This document shows, piece after piece, positions 1-10,262 of a stretch of 64,000 bases of DNA; the first letter of the stretch is position 1, and every line of letters begins with the position of its first letter. The notes under the pieces are model-generated. The model had not been told where the DNA came from, did no database searches, and was given only the letters and a program-made list of their open reading frames with translations. Origin of the DNA: Trichococcus alkaliphilus (GTDB lineage Bacteria > Bacillota > Bacilli > Lactobacillales > Aerococcaceae). The stretch covers positions 1-64,000 of the forward strand of contig NZ_PXZT01000013.1 of the NCBI RefSeq assembly GCF_003008695.1, written 5' to 3'. Both the position numbers and the translations under genes were made by a program.

Positions 1-105
1 TTTGCTTCGACCGAAGTCTAAGCTCCTTGCACATTTGGTTCGTTCATTCTTCATTCAGTTTTCAAAGGTCTAATGTGTCGCACGCTCTCACATGACAACT
101 TCTAT

Positions 106-236
106 ATAATACCACTTGCGGAACCAATTTGTCAACAACTTTTTCAAAAAATGTTATTTTTATGAATTGGTCTGAAAGTTCGTACGAGCATCAACAGCCG
201 TGGATACTTTTTACGGGTATCCGTTTGGCCTGTCAA
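106..236 (-). promoter_or_regulatory. Tandem promoters, probably of an rRNA operon running off the left edge
   Basis: On the minus strand a strong promoter has -35 TTGACA (130-135), an 18-nt spacer and -10 TATTAT (106-111). A second TTGACA (231-236) stands 17 nt from a weak TAAAAA (208-213), giving a tandem arrangement. Downstream, at 53-68, the transcript would carry CCTTTGAAAACTGAAT. This resembles the antitermination-type motif found in rRNA leaders and 16S-23S spacers of lactic acid bacteria. No mature rRNA is in the window, so the rRNA assignment is inference; the promoter itself is clearly visible. Confidence 0.6.
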
Positions 237-356
237 CGAATATCAATCATACCTGTGATAGGGGTTTTTGGCAAGCCTTTTTTGATTATTTATATTTTTT
301 TGTCGCATGCTAAAATCAAAAGGTCCTTGGAATAGGCCAATACTGCCATGGGCAGC

Positions 357-405
357 AAAAAAGAAGAGCCCTACCAAAGTGATTTCTTCGGAAGGACTCT
401 TCTTT
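357..405 (-). terminator. Rho-independent terminator after msrA
   Basis: In the minus orientation the stem AAGAAGAGTCC pairs with GGGCTCTTCTT and is followed by a T run. It lies just past the msrA stop codon and ahead of the promoters reading off the left edge. Confidence 0.8.
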
Positions 406-431
406 ACTATTTTGTTGTCTAAGAAAGCTTT

Positions 432-965
432 CTACTTTTTCCAATGCGATTCGATATACGAATCTCTGCCTGAATGGGAACGATACCCATGATAATGCGC
501 ACTGCTTTTTTTGTAGAAATCCTGATGATATTCTTCTGCAGCATAAAACGGTTGTGCCGGTTCGATGGAAGTCACGATAGGTTTAGTGAATTTCCCGCTG
601 TCTTGCAGCGCTTGTTTGGAAGCTTCTGCTATCTCTTTTTGTTCCGGTGAATGATAAAAAATAACCGGACGGTAAGAAGCACCGCGATCTACGAACTGAC
701 CCATGGCATCAGTAGGATCTGTCTGCTGCCAGTATACCTCCACTAAATCTTTGTACGGAAACAAAGCTGGATCAAATGTAATTTGGACGGCTTCCGTATG
801 CCCGGTTGTTCCGGCGCACACTTCTTCATAGGTCGGATTCTCTTTATGTCCGCCAGTATAGCCGGAAACAACTGATTCGATACCCGGAAGGCTATCGAAC
901 GGCTTGACCATACACCAAAAACATCCTCCGGCAAAAGTAGCTTTTTCCAATCTTGGTTTTGTCAC
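432..965 (-). CDS. msrA: Peptide-methionine (S)-S-oxide reductase MsrA
   Basis: Reduces methionine-S-sulfoxide in proteins and free methionine in the cytoplasm, as oxidative damage repair. The catalytic motif GGCFWC is near the N-terminus (nucleophile Cys about residue 15), and the C-terminal part has HQDFYKKS and [10 protein letters not shown] typical of MsrA. I chose the GTG at 965 because AAAGGA lies 9 nt upstream; an ATG at 974 directly abuts that Shine-Dalgarno and an ATG at 989 lacks one. A TACAAT -10-like element lies near 1005-1010. No msrB is fused or adjacent. Monocistronic, with its own terminator. Confidence 0.93.
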   Translation of the reverse strand: MTKPRLEKATFAGGCFWCMVKPFDSLPGIESVVSGYTGGHKENPTYEEVCAGTTGHTEAVQITFDPALFPYKDLVEVYWQQTDPTDAMGQFVDRGASYRPVIFYHSPEQKEIAEASKQALQDSGKFTKPIVTSIEPAQPFYAAEEYHQDFYKKSSAHYHGYRSHSGRDSYIESHWKK

Positions 966-1048
966 TTTTATCATTCCTTTCGTACGCATTTTCGTCTGAA
1001 ATGATTGTATCACATGACCAAAAGCTTACTCGCATATCTTGCTTGCGA

Positions 1049-2350
1049 TCAGCGTTTGTTGCTTGCGTTTTCTTTGGTTATTTTCGTGATGCCGCCCATG
1101 TATGGCACAAGTGCATCAGGGATCGTGACGGAACCGTCTTCGTTTTGGTAATTCTCAAGTATCGCAGTCACCGTGCGGCCGACAGCCAGCCCTGAGCCAT
1201 TTAACGTGTGCACAAATTCCAGTTTCCCTGTTTCTTCGTTGCGGTAACGGATTTTCGCACGGCGGGCTTGGAATGCCTCCGTATTTGAACAAGAACTGAT
1301 TTCCCGATAGGTATCTTGAGCTGGGATCCAGACTTCTATGTCATAAGTTTTGGCTGCGGAGAAGCCCATGTCACCCGTGCATAAAGTGATGGTTCGGTGC
1401 GGCAGGTTCAAGCCTCTCAGTACAGATTCAGCATCGTCCGTCATTTTTTCCAATTCTTCATAGGAAGTTTCTGGTTTGCTGAATTTCACCATCTCCACTT
1501 TATGGAACTGGTGCATCCTGATCAAGCCTCTTGTGTCGCGTCCTGCACTTCCAGCTTCAGAACGGAATGAAGGACTCATTGCCGTGAAATAGACAGGCAG
1601 TTCCGCTTCATTCATGATTTCATCGCGGTAATAGTTCGTCAAAGGAACTTCTGCTGTAGGGATCAGCGTGAAATTGCGCTCATCCGTCAACTGGAAGACG
1701 TCCTCTTTGAATTTAGGGAATTGTCCGGTACCGAACATAGAAGCTTCATTCGCCATGTAGGGAGGAATGATTTCCGTGTAGCCATGTTCTTCGGTATGCA
1801 AGTCCAGCATATAGTTGTAGCAAGCGCGTTCCAGGCGTGCTCCTAGGCCTTTATAGAAGACAAAACGGCTTCCGGTCACCTTAGCGCCACGTTCAAAATC
1901 CAGGATATCCAATGCCTCGGCGATATCATAGTGGGCTTTCGGTTCGAAATCGAACGCGCGCGGTGTCCCCCATCTTCTTACTTCCACGTTATCCTCTTCG
2001 TCCGCACCGACAGGAACGGAGGCATGCGGCAAGTTAGGCAATCTTGTTGCGATGTAGGTCGTCTTCTCTTCGATTTCATTCAGTTCTTCATCCAGCGCTT
2101 TGATTTTATCGCCGACTTCTTTCATTTCGGCAATCTTATCATCCGCATTCTCTTTGTTGCGTTTCAATTGCGCAATTTCCTGGGAAACACCATTGCGGTA
2201 TTGCTTCAGGTTTTCCGTCTCAACGATTTTCTCCCGGCGTTGTGCATCCAATTCCTTGAACGTCACCAACTCTTCCGTTTTAACGCCACGTGCAGCCAAC
2301 TTTTCTGCAGTGTCTTCAAATCCATCCCTCAAAAATTTTACATCCAACAT
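1049..2350 (-). CDS. serS: Seryl-tRNA synthetase
   Basis: Charges tRNA-Ser with serine (class II aminoacyl-tRNA synthetase). The 433-residue protein has the N-terminal antiparallel coiled-coil arm (about residues 30-100), class II motif 2 (FRSEAG within [17 protein letters not shown]) and motif 3 ([12 protein letters not shown]). The ATG follows GGAGGAAAGAGT. A T-box leader upstream controls it by tRNA charging. Full family length, no anomalies. Confidence 0.97.
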   Translation of the reverse strand: MLDVKFLRDGFEDTAEKLAARGVKTEELVTFKELDAQRREKIVETENLKQYRNGVSQEIAQLKRNKENADDKIAEMKEVGDKIKALDEELNEIEEKTTYIATRLPNLPHASVPVGADEEDNVEVRRWGTPRAFDFEPKAHYDIAEALDILDFERGAKVTGSRFVFYKGLGARLERACYNYMLDLHTEEHGYTEIIPPYMANEASMFGTGQFPKFKEDVFQLTDERNFTLIPTAEVPLTNYYRDEIMNEAELPVYFTAMSPSFRSEAGSAGRDTRGLIRMHQFHKVEMVKFSKPETSYEELEKMTDDAESVLRGLNLPHRTITLCTGDMGFSAAKTYDIEVWIPAQDTYREISSCSNTEAFQARRAKIRYRNEETGKLEFVHTLNGSGLAVGRTVTAILENYQNEDGSVTIPDALVPYMGGITKITKENASNKR

Positions 2351-2375
2351 ACTCTTTCCTCCTCATTATGTGTAC

Positions 2376-2659
2376 AAAAATAGCCACTCCATCCCTAGAA
2401 TAATCTGGGACGAAATGGCTTTAACGTTCGCGGTACCACCCAACTTCAGCCAATCCTAAATAGGTCTGGCTGCGCTTCATTGCGTTAACGGACGGATCCG
2501 GAACAATTTAGTCAATTGCTTGTTTTCATTGTTCGCTTCATGTGGGGATTCAACAGGTGAAGGGTCAGTTCTCACCGAACCACTGACTCTCTGGGGCGCT
2601 TCACATCATCTACTGGTCACATGCATGGCTTTCTCTATTCAATTAGTCTAAGATTCGAT
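2376..2659 (-). promoter_or_regulatory. T-box riboswitch controlling serS
   Basis: The diagnostic T-box sequence GGGTGGTACCGCG reads on the minus strand at 2429-2441, followed by a terminator helix (2376-2421, AGCCA... pairing with TGGCT, then ATTTTT) just before serS. The upstream leader can form a long Stem I; a plausible serine specifier UCC sits in the GAATCCCC context (about 2545-2552), but I did not fold it. Uncharged tRNA would stabilise the antiterminator and switch serS on. Confidence 0.93.
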
Positions 2660-2665
2660 ATCCTC

Positions 2666-2694
2666 ATTTTACTGAACAAACCCTATGCTGTCAA
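2666..2694 (-). promoter_or_regulatory. serS promoter
   Basis: -35 TTGACA (2689-2694), 17-nt spacer, -10 TAAAAT (2666-2671), directly upstream of the T-box leader. Confidence 0.85.
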
Positions 2695-2733
2695 CAAAGC
2701 GGCCGGTCCAAATTAGCCTGCAACTATTCCGGA

Positions 2734-4077
2734 TCAGTCAAAAAATCCTCCGACAAAATCGGATACTGTTTGCCAAGCTTTACCGAACAAGTCTCCGACA
2801 ACGCGGCCGCCGCGCACAAAGATATTGGCTTTCTCAACGCTGCTTGCCACCGCGACTTTGACATCTTCGGAAGTCGTTCCGTCCAAATAGCCCAACTCGT
2901 CGCCTTCAACCGTCACAGCGACAGATCCGACTTCTGTGCCTTTTTCGATAGGCGCTTCAATCTCGCCGTCTTCATTCAGGCTCTCTTTAGCCGGTGTGAA
3001 AACAGTTGTGAGCGCCAGCTCTTCTGCGCCTTTTTCGGTAACAGTCACAAGGTCTTCATTGTAGACTAGCCCGACTTCAGTTTGCTTCCCTTTGGCTACG
3101 GTAATCGGCTCTTGCGTGGAAACAGCATCGCCTTTCGCCGCTATTGTCGTCTTTTCGAAGGTCGAGAAGGCATAGTCCATCAAACGATCGGTTTCAGTGA
3201 AACGTTTGGTGCTCTCATCAGCGCCAATGACCACAGTGATGATCCGCATTTCATCTTGCACTGCGGTACCAGTAAAGGATGCACCGGATTCCAGCGTTGT
3301 TCCGGTCTTCAGACCGTCCACACCTTCACGGTAATAAAACATTCCAGGCAACATCACGTTATAGCTGTGCATCATGATTTCGTCGGAGGTTCCCGCTTGG
3401 AAAGCCAACTCCGGAATGGAAGTCGTTTCCAAAACTTCAGGGTAATCATCGATCAGATGATCCGCGACCATCGCGATGCCACGCGCTGTCATTTTGTTGT
3501 AGCCGTCAGCCGGAGCACCCGGATAAAGGTTTTCTTCCGCGACATCGCTGTTAGACAAGCCGGTTGCATTATAGAGCTCATAGTTTTCTACGCCCCACTC
3601 ATCCAACTGGGCCTTCATCAGATCGACGAATTTCGCTTCCGAACCAGCCAAAGCTTCCGCCAAAGCGATCGTCGATCCGTTTGCGGAATAGATCAATGCG
3701 GATTGGTACAGCTCTTCCACAGAATACGTGATGTCCTGGCGCAAAGGCACATTCGAAAAATTGTAGTTCTGGCTGACTTCATAGACGTAGTCACTGACGG
3801 TGATTTGCTTGTTCCAAGTCAATTTGCCTTCTTCGATGGCTTCCAGTACCAAGTAGATACTCAGCATCTTTGTCATTGAGGCTATGCCCAGCGCTTCTTC
3901 CCCGTTTTGGTTGACAAGCACTTTGTCAGTCTCGTCTTCTATCACGAAAGCGGCTTTCGCATCGACAGAAGGTTGTTCAGCAGCCAAAGCAGCCGGTGCA
4001 GCAAACAAGCTGTTCGCCAATACAGCAGCAGCTGATAGTGTTCCCATAATCATTTTTCGGTTTTTTATAGTTATCAT
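2734..4077 (-). CDS. dacA: D-alanyl-D-alanine carboxypeptidase (low-molecular-weight PBP)
   Basis: Trims the terminal D-Ala from peptidoglycan pentapeptides at the outer membrane face. There is an N-terminal signal sequence (about residues 9-33, ending ALAAEQ). The three penicillin-binding motifs are in order: SMTK (Ser67, Lys70), SAN (131-133) and KTG (257-259). A PBP5-type C-terminal domain follows, and the last 20 residues form an amphipathic tail (VVGDLFGKAW...) typical of membrane anchoring. The ATG is preceded by GGAG at 13-nt spacing. It lies downstream of the VanRS-like pair on the same strand, separated by a terminator. Confidence 0.95.
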   Translation of the reverse strand: MITIKNRKMIMGTLSAAAVLANSLFAAPAALAAEQPSVDAKAAFVIEDETDKVLVNQNGEEALGIASMTKMLSIYLVLEAIEEGKLTWNKQITVSDYVYEVSQNYNFSNVPLRQDITYSVEELYQSALIYSANGSTIALAEALAGSEAKFVDLMKAQLDEWGVENYELYNATGLSNSDVAEENLYPGAPADGYNKMTARGIAMVADHLIDDYPEVLETTSIPELAFQAGTSDEIMMHSYNVMLPGMFYYREGVDGLKTGTTLESGASFTGTAVQDEMRIITVVIGADESTKRFTETDRLMDYAFSTFEKTTIAAKGDAVSTQEPITVAKGKQTEVGLVYNEDLVTVTEKGAEELALTTVFTPAKESLNEDGEIEAPIEKGTEVGSVAVTVEGDELGYLDGTTSEDVKVAVASSVEKANIFVRGGRVVGDLFGKAWQTVSDFVGGFFD

Positions 4078-4159
4078 TGTTTGTAGTTATCTCCAATCAG
4101 TCATATCGTTCGGTTCATATACCCTTCTATGTTAGCGGAAATATTGTAAAAAGACAACC

Positions 4160-4195
4160 AAAAAAAGGAACGTACACAGAAAGCGTACGTTCCTT
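4160..4195 (-). terminator. Terminator after the sensor kinase gene
   Basis: A perfect 11-bp stem (AAGGAACGTAC / GTACGTTCCTT) is followed by TTTTT on the minus strand. It overlaps the stop codon of the histidine kinase and separates it from dacA. Confidence 0.88.
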
Positions 4196-5333
4196 ATTCA
4201 TTGACAGGCGGAGTCTGTCTCAAAGGGAGATGAAGCACGAATTTAGTTTCCGCCTCATCCGATTCCGCATAGATATACCCGCCATGAAGCGTGACGATGC
4301 TTTGGGCGATCGCCAGCCCCAACCCGGTCCCGCCCGTCTCTTTGGAACGGGAATTTTCCACCCGATAGAAGCGCCCGAACAATTCCTGCAGCGATTCTTC
4401 AGGGATGCGCTCCCCGTTGTTTTTCACGGCAACGATCACTTCAGAGCCGATCTTTTCCGCTTCGATGTGTACCCAAGTGCCGCCATGCGCATACTTCAGG
4501 GCATTGGAAATCAAATTATTGAAGACACGGGCCATCTTATCGACATCCATTTCGATCATCAACGGATCCGTCTTCATGATGACCTCAGTCTCCATATGGC
4601 GTTTGCGCGACTCCAGTTCATAATCCGCGACGATCTGCTCCAAAAAATTGCCGATATTGATTGTCTTCAACAACAGCGGAGTCGTCGGTTGACGCACTTT
4701 TGTGTATTCGAAAAGATCATCGACAAGCACCTTCATCTGCAGCGCCTTTGTGTAAGCGATATGGATATAACGCAAGGCATCCTCTTCACTCGTGAATTGC
4801 TTGTCCTCTATCAATCCCAGGTAGCCGATGATCGAAGTCAAAGGGGTGCGGATATCGTGACTGACGTTCGTGATCAATTCATCCTTTGATTGTTCGATTT
4901 TCCGCTCCTCTGCCATCGCTTGGACCGTACTTTCCACCAGCGTATTGATGCTGTCGACAACATCAACATAGCTGCCGGCATTGTTTGCGTCGATTCGATG
5001 ATCGAAGTGCCCCGCTGCGATATAATGCAACTCGTCCAGGATATGCGTCAACTGCATCTGCTTGTATCTCCTGGCCAAACGCCAACCGGTGAAGATGGCC
5101 GCAAAAATCGCCGCTATCCATTGGAAAACATCATCATATATGGTCAGAAACGCGTCAACCACCATCACGAATCGCCTTAATGAGGGGATTTCCTTCAAAA
5201 TTGAGGGAGGGGTCGCGACCAGTCGGTTGAACATCAGCTCCATCCCGATATAGAGCAGATAGACGATGCCCAGCGTCAAAGCCCCTTCAAAAACGAGTTC
5301 ACTCAGTTCTTTTTTCTTCAACTTGTTAAACAA
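4194..5333 (-). CDS. VanS-like sensor histidine kinase
   Basis: Membrane sensor kinase of a two-component system with the adjacent regulator. Two transmembrane helices (about 14-36 and 64-86) flank a short extracytoplasmic loop of only about 27 residues, so the signal may be sensed at or in the membrane. A HAMP-like linker precedes the H box NVSHDIRTPLTS (phospho-acceptor His159). The N box (NNLISNALKYA) and the G2-type box (GGTGLGLAIAQ) form the ATPase domain. Translation probably starts at TTG 5333, preceded by GGAGGG at 7 nt. The family includes VanS and similar envelope-stress kinases; the ligand is unknown. Confidence 0.88.
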   Translation of the reverse strand: MFNKLKKKELSELVFEGALTLGIVYLLYIGMELMFNRLVATPPSILKEIPSLRRFVMVVDAFLTIYDDVFQWIAAIFAAIFTGWRLARRYKQMQLTHILDELHYIAAGHFDHRIDANNAGSYVDVVDSINTLVESTVQAMAEERKIEQSKDELITNVSHDIRTPLTSIIGYLGLIEDKQFTSEEDALRYIHIAYTKALQMKVLVDDLFEYTKVRQPTTPLLLKTINIGNFLEQIVADYELESRKRHMETEVIMKTDPLMIEMDVDKMARVFNNLISNALKYAHGGTWVHIEAEKIGSEVIVAVKNNGERIPEESLQELFGRFYRVENSRSKETGGTGLGLAIAQSIVTLHGGYIYAESDEAETKFVLHLPLRQTPPVNE

Positions 5334-5389
5334 AGCAGCACCCTCCCGACTCAGCTGATTTTTTCAGGCCTGCCCTTATGCAGGCCTGC

Positions 5390-6082
5390 CTACTCCCCGA
5401 TCTTATAGCCTACACCCCATACTGTCTGGATGACTTTCTCGCCACCTGTAGCCTCTTCAATTTTATCGCGAAGATGGCTCACATGCACCATCACGGTTTT
5501 GGCGGATACGATGCTTTCCTGTTGCCAAACGCGTTCAAAGATTTCATCGGCACTGAAGACGCGATTCGGATGGCTCGCCAATAAATGCAGGATGCCGAAT
5601 TCCAGCGCGGTCAACTGGATGCTCTTTCCGTTCAGTGTCTTCACTTCATGGGAATCCTTCTTGATGATCAGCGGACCTATTTCGATCGAGTCCACCTCTG
5701 AAGCATCCACCTGCATATTGGTCCGGCGCAAAAGCGATTTGATGCGGGCCATTACTTCCAGTGGGTTGAATGGCTTGGAAACATAGTCGTCCGCGCCTGT
5801 CGTCAAGCCTTGGATCTTATCCATGTCCGTGGATTTTGCGCTCAGCATCAGAATCGGGATCGGATTATTCTGTTCCCGCAGCTCCTTCACTACCGATATG
5901 CCGTCCTTCTTCGGCATCATCACATCCAAAATGATCAACTGGATGTCCGCATTTTCCTCCAACTTGCGAAATGCATCGGTGCCGTCATAGGCTTTTATCG
6001 GATCGTACCCTTCATTTTTGCAATAGATGCTCAGTAAATCCACGATTTCCCTGTCGTCATCGACGATCAACACTTTATTCAT
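5390..6082 (-). CDS. VanR/OmpR-family response regulator
   Basis: DNA-binding partner of the downstream kinase. The receiver domain has the acidic pocket VDDD (residues 7-10), the phospho-acceptor Asp53 in LDVMMP and the Lys of SKPF. A C-terminal winged helix follows, with VSAKTVMVHVSHLRDKI as recognition region. I place the start at ATG 6082, preceded by GGAAAGGA at 9 nt; the frame could extend to TTG 6103 but that overlaps the ribosome binding site. The kinase begins 56 nt downstream, so the two form an operon. Proximity to dacA suggests, but does not prove, a cell-wall regulon. Confidence 0.9.
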   Translation of the reverse strand: MNKVLIVDDDREIVDLLSIYCKNEGYDPIKAYDGTDAFRKLEENADIQLIILDVMMPKKDGISVVKELREQNNPIPILMLSAKSTDMDKIQGLTTGADDYVSKPFNPLEVMARIKSLLRRTNMQVDASEVDSIEIGPLIIKKDSHEVKTLNGKSIQLTALEFGILHLLASHPNRVFSADEIFERVWQQESIVSAKTVMVHVSHLRDKIEEATGGEKVIQTVWGVGYKIGE

Positions 6083-6213
6083 ATAGGACAATCCTTTCCC
6101 CAAAATATATATTTTCCCTCATCGTACCAAATTGTTCTAAATTTTTGCTTAAGGAAGCATAAAGAAATTCCGTTTTAATTATATCAGAAAGCTCCCACAA
6201 ACCGTGAGCATAA

Positions 6214-6250
6214 GAAAAAAATGTCCGGGAACAGTGTCCCGGACATTTTG
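6214..6250 (-). terminator. Terminator after guaB
   Basis: Stem ATGTCCGGGA / TCCCGGACAT with a T run on the minus strand, just after the guaB stop. Confidence 0.9.
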
Positions 6251-6263
6251 GGTTCTTGCGTTG

Positions 6264-7790
<1,527 letters not shown>

Positions 7791-7792
7791 CT

Positions 7793-7821
7793 AAAATACC
7801 ACCACCAACAACCTACGTCAA
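7793..7821 (-). promoter_or_regulatory. guaB promoter
   Basis: -35 TTGACG (7816-7821), 17-nt spacer, -10 TATTTT (7793-7798). Confidence 0.7.
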
Positions 7822-7864
7822 GCGCAAAGCTCCCTTTATCATACAATTCTCATATAGAAGCGTT

Positions 7865-7910
7865 TTTATCGAATGCTGTTGATTCGCGACTGCCGTAACG
7901 TTCGGAATTG
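7865..7910. promoter_or_regulatory. PurR operator-like box pair upstream of guaB
   Basis: An inverted pair of PurBox-like motifs: core CGAA at 7870-7873 and core TTCG at 7901-7904, separated by 27 nt. The second, read on the minus strand, is AATTCCGAACGTT, one mismatch from the Gram-positive PurBox AWWWCCGAACWWT. The same 27-nt core gap recurs at purE and purC. The purR gene is not in the window. Confidence 0.65.
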
Positions 7911-7965
7911 GCACTTACGTTTGCATCCAGGGATTCATATACAGTTTTTTTCTGTCAATATACGA

Positions 7966-8001
7966 AAATAGCCGAGATACAAGTTTTATTTGCATCTCGG
8001 C
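7966..8001 (-). terminator. Terminator after the DUF1129 gene
   Basis: Stem GCCGAGAT / ATCTCGGC followed by TATTTTCG on the minus strand, just after the stop at 8019. Confidence 0.7.
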
Positions 8002-8018
8002 CTCCACCACTTGACGGC

Positions 8019-8705
8019 CTACAAAATGCCGCCCACGATATGATATTTTTTCTTCAGATATACTTTTGCGCCAAAACCTACACCAGCGATCCCAAGGTAC
8101 AACCATGCAGGCAAAGCGATATTGATTGTGGCTGGAATAAGCATCATGGAAACAGTCATGATGAGCATCCAAAGCAACATAGCGGCCGTCGTCGCAAAGA
8201 TGTATTTCCCGAAGCCTTTTTCACCTTTTGGTGCATCTGGATTCGGTGTGTATTTGGAGATGATGAGCATGGCGATGCCGCCTACGATAAAGTTAAGGAT
8301 CAAGCTGATCAGACCCATTCCGATTACGTCTTCTCCACTGTTGGTCAGCAAGGAAACGCCTGAAATCATCGCGAAAAGAGACCCCAGCAATAAGCCGCCA
8401 TCCAAAGCGATCAACCAATCAGTCGAACGCACTTTCAGTTCGTTGTCTGTCGGATTTACCAGGATGTTTGATGCGCACTCAGACACTGTGCCGTATAATT
8501 GGCGGGCAGTTTTACCGGTTTTTTGGGCGTCCAACAATTCCCGCATCATTTTGTTGTAGATTTCCTCTCTGCGCCCATCTTCCAGGTTTGCAGCTCTCAA
8601 GGTTCTGTCCAGCCCCAGCATGTATTGTTCATTTCTTTTTGTCAAACTCTGCCATAAGGCTTTGTTTTCGACCTTCATTTGTGCAACGCTCTTCGTTTCT
8701 TCCAA
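8019..8705 (-). CDS. DUF1129 family membrane protein
   Basis: Function unknown. The soluble N-terminal part (about residues 1-110) is followed by about four hydrophobic segments (roughly 113-136, 143-168, 184-205 and 208-226), so it is an integral membrane protein. It resembles DUF1129 proteins of lactic acid bacteria, which are often encoded next to ychF, as here. It starts at TTG 8705, preceded by GGAGG at 9 nt. A nested-hairpin repeat separates it from ychF. Confidence 0.75.
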   Translation of the reverse strand: MEETKSVAQMKVENKALWQSLTKRNEQYMLGLDRTLRAANLEDGRREEIYNKMMRELLDAQKTGKTARQLYGTVSECASNILVNPTDNELKVRSTDWLIALDGGLLLGSLFAMISGVSLLTNSGEDVIGMGLISLILNFIVGGIAMLIISKYTPNPDAPKGEKGFGKYIFATTAAMLLWMLIMTVSMMLIPATINIALPAWLYLGIAGVGFGAKVYLKKKYHIVGGIL

Positions 8706-8742
8706 TGGTAAATCCTCCCTTGATTACATGCGGTATCCTTTA

Positions 8743-8860
8743 TAGAACGGTTCTGAATCCTAGAGTTCTCCGCCTAACACTGTTCAGGCCCACTCAGCCA
8801 AAACCGGGCTGCTTGGTCCTGACCTTCGTTAGTGCTTAAACTCTGAACTCAGGATTCATC
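8743..8860 (-). repeat. Nested-hairpin intergenic repeat, copy A (after ychF)
   Basis: Nested inverted repeats: outer arms GAATCCT (8755-8761) / AGGATTC (8851-8857), an AGAGTT / AACTCT arm, a GC-CTAAC / GTTAG-T-GC arm and an imperfect central hairpin (CAGG...CCTG). The first 36 bases (8743-8778) are identical to copy C (22402-22437). It begins about 7 nt past the ychF stop codon in transcript orientation. Confidence 0.75.
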
Positions 8861-8866
8861 ACACTC

Positions 8867-9967
8867 TTATACGTTAAAGCGGAATTCCATTACGTCGCCG
8901 TCTTGGACTACGTAGTCTTTTCCTTCAAGTCTTACTTTTCCTGCTTCTTTGGCTGCTTGCATGCTGCCGTAAGCCAACAGATCATTGTAGGAAACTGTTT
9001 CGGCACGGATGAAGCCGCGTTCGAAGTCGGAATGGATGATTCCGGCTGTCTGAGGTGCTTTCATCCCTAATCTGAATGTCCAGGCACGTACTTCTTTTTC
9101 GCCTGCTGTGAAGTAAGTTCCCAGCCCAAGCAGCGTGTAAGCTTTTTGGATCAGTTGATCAAGCCCGGATTGTTCGATGCCCAACTCTGACAGGAATTCA
9201 GCTTTTTCTTCATCATCCAATTCGGCCACTTCTTCTTCGATACGGGCACAGACGGTAACAACCTCTGCGCCTTCTGTCGCTGCAAAATCTCGGACAATCT
9301 TCACCATTTCATTGTCTCCGCCAGCTATTACGTCCTCTTCGGAGATGTTTGCGACATACAGAACAGGTTTTGTCGTCAATAGGAACAGGTTTTTCACGTA
9401 CACTTCTTCTTCAGGTGTGAATTCGATTGTGCGCGCGGATTTACCAGCTTCCAGCGTTTCTTTGATTTTATCCAATATCGCTAATTCGTAAACAGCATCT
9501 TTATCCTTCGTACGCGCAATTTTGCTGATGCGTGTATAGCGTTTCTCGATGGATTCCAAATCCGCGAAAATCAGTTCCAAGTTGATGGTTTCGACATCAT
9601 CCAATGGATCCACTTTACCGCTGACGTGTGTGATGTTATCGTCTTCGAAACAACGGACAACATGACAGATGGCATCCACTTGGCGGATGTTGGCCAAGAA
9701 TTTATTCCCTAGACCTTCTCCTTTGCTGGCGCCTTTTACGATTCCGGCGATATCCGTGAATTCAAAAGTTGTAGGGACGGTTTTTTTGGGTTTCACCAAT
9801 TCTGTTAATTTATTCAAACGTTCATCGGGAACTTCGACTACTCCGACATTTGGGTCGATTGTCGCGAATGGGTAGTTTGCCGCTTCCACTCCCGCTTTAG
9901 TGATGGCGTTGAACAAAGTGGATTTCCCGACGTTCGGTAATCCTACGATTCCTGCTGTTAATGACAT
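8867..9967 (-). CDS. ychF: Redox-regulated ATPase / Obg-like GTPase YchF
   Basis: Universal OLA1/YchF P-loop NTPase, ribosome-associated and implicated in stress and translation control. G1 motif GLPNVGKS (residues 9-16), a helical coiled-coil insertion, and a C-terminal TGS domain (YFTAGEKEVRAWTFRLG... to EFRFNV). Length 366 matches the family. It forms a probable operon with the DUF951 gene upstream and parAB further up. Confidence 0.96.
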   Translation of the reverse strand: MSLTAGIVGLPNVGKSTLFNAITKAGVEAANYPFATIDPNVGVVEVPDERLNKLTELVKPKKTVPTTFEFTDIAGIVKGASKGEGLGNKFLANIRQVDAICHVVRCFEDDNITHVSGKVDPLDDVETINLELIFADLESIEKRYTRISKIARTKDKDAVYELAILDKIKETLEAGKSARTIEFTPEEEVYVKNLFLLTTKPVLYVANISEEDVIAGGDNEMVKIVRDFAATEGAEVVTVCARIEEEVAELDDEEKAEFLSELGIEQSGLDQLIQKAYTLLGLGTYFTAGEKEVRAWTFRLGMKAPQTAGIIHSDFERGFIRAETVSYNDLLAYGSMQAAKEAGKVRLEGKDYVVQDGDVMEFRFNV

Positions 9968-10018
9968 TTCTTCACACTCTTTCCACTTAATATTGCTAAT
10001 ATTTATTCCTTCAAAGAC

Positions 10019-10237
10019 TTATTCGACAGTTTCTTCTGCCTTAGTCAGTACTTTTTTCATTTTCTTCTCGAATTCACGGCGCGGCATCATGACCATCTGC
10101 CCGCATTTCAGGCATTTGATCCGGATATCCATACCCATTCGGATGATTTCCCATGAGTTGTTTTTGCAGGGATGCGGTTTTTTCATTTCCACCACATCAT
10201 GCAATCCATAATCTTGTTGTACCAAGGCTAGATGCAC
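10019..10237 (-). CDS. DUF951 family small protein
   Basis: A 72-residue protein with three conserved cysteines (HPC, IKCLKCGQ) and the DUF951 core (VEMKKPHPC...WEIIRMG). This could be a small metal-binding domain, but the function is not known. DUF951 genes commonly lie between parB and ychF in Firmicutes, as here. GAGG lies only about 3 nt before the ATG at 10237, so a slightly later start (TTG after residue 4) is possible. Confidence 0.85.
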   Translation of the reverse strand: MHLALVQQDYGLHDVVEMKKPHPCKNNSWEIIRMGMDIRIKCLKCGQMVMMPRREFEKKMKKVLTKAEETVE

Positions 10238-10262
10238 CTCTTTCTGATGTCTTCGTCTATTC

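Noticed and set aside
129-492. Short plus-strand frames at the left edge
   Set aside because: They lie over promoter and terminator signals of the minus strand and have no coding features.
4105-4113. GTTCGG near the dacA start as a PurBox
   Set aside because: No partner CGAA at the 27-nt gap seen at the other sites, and no purine link.
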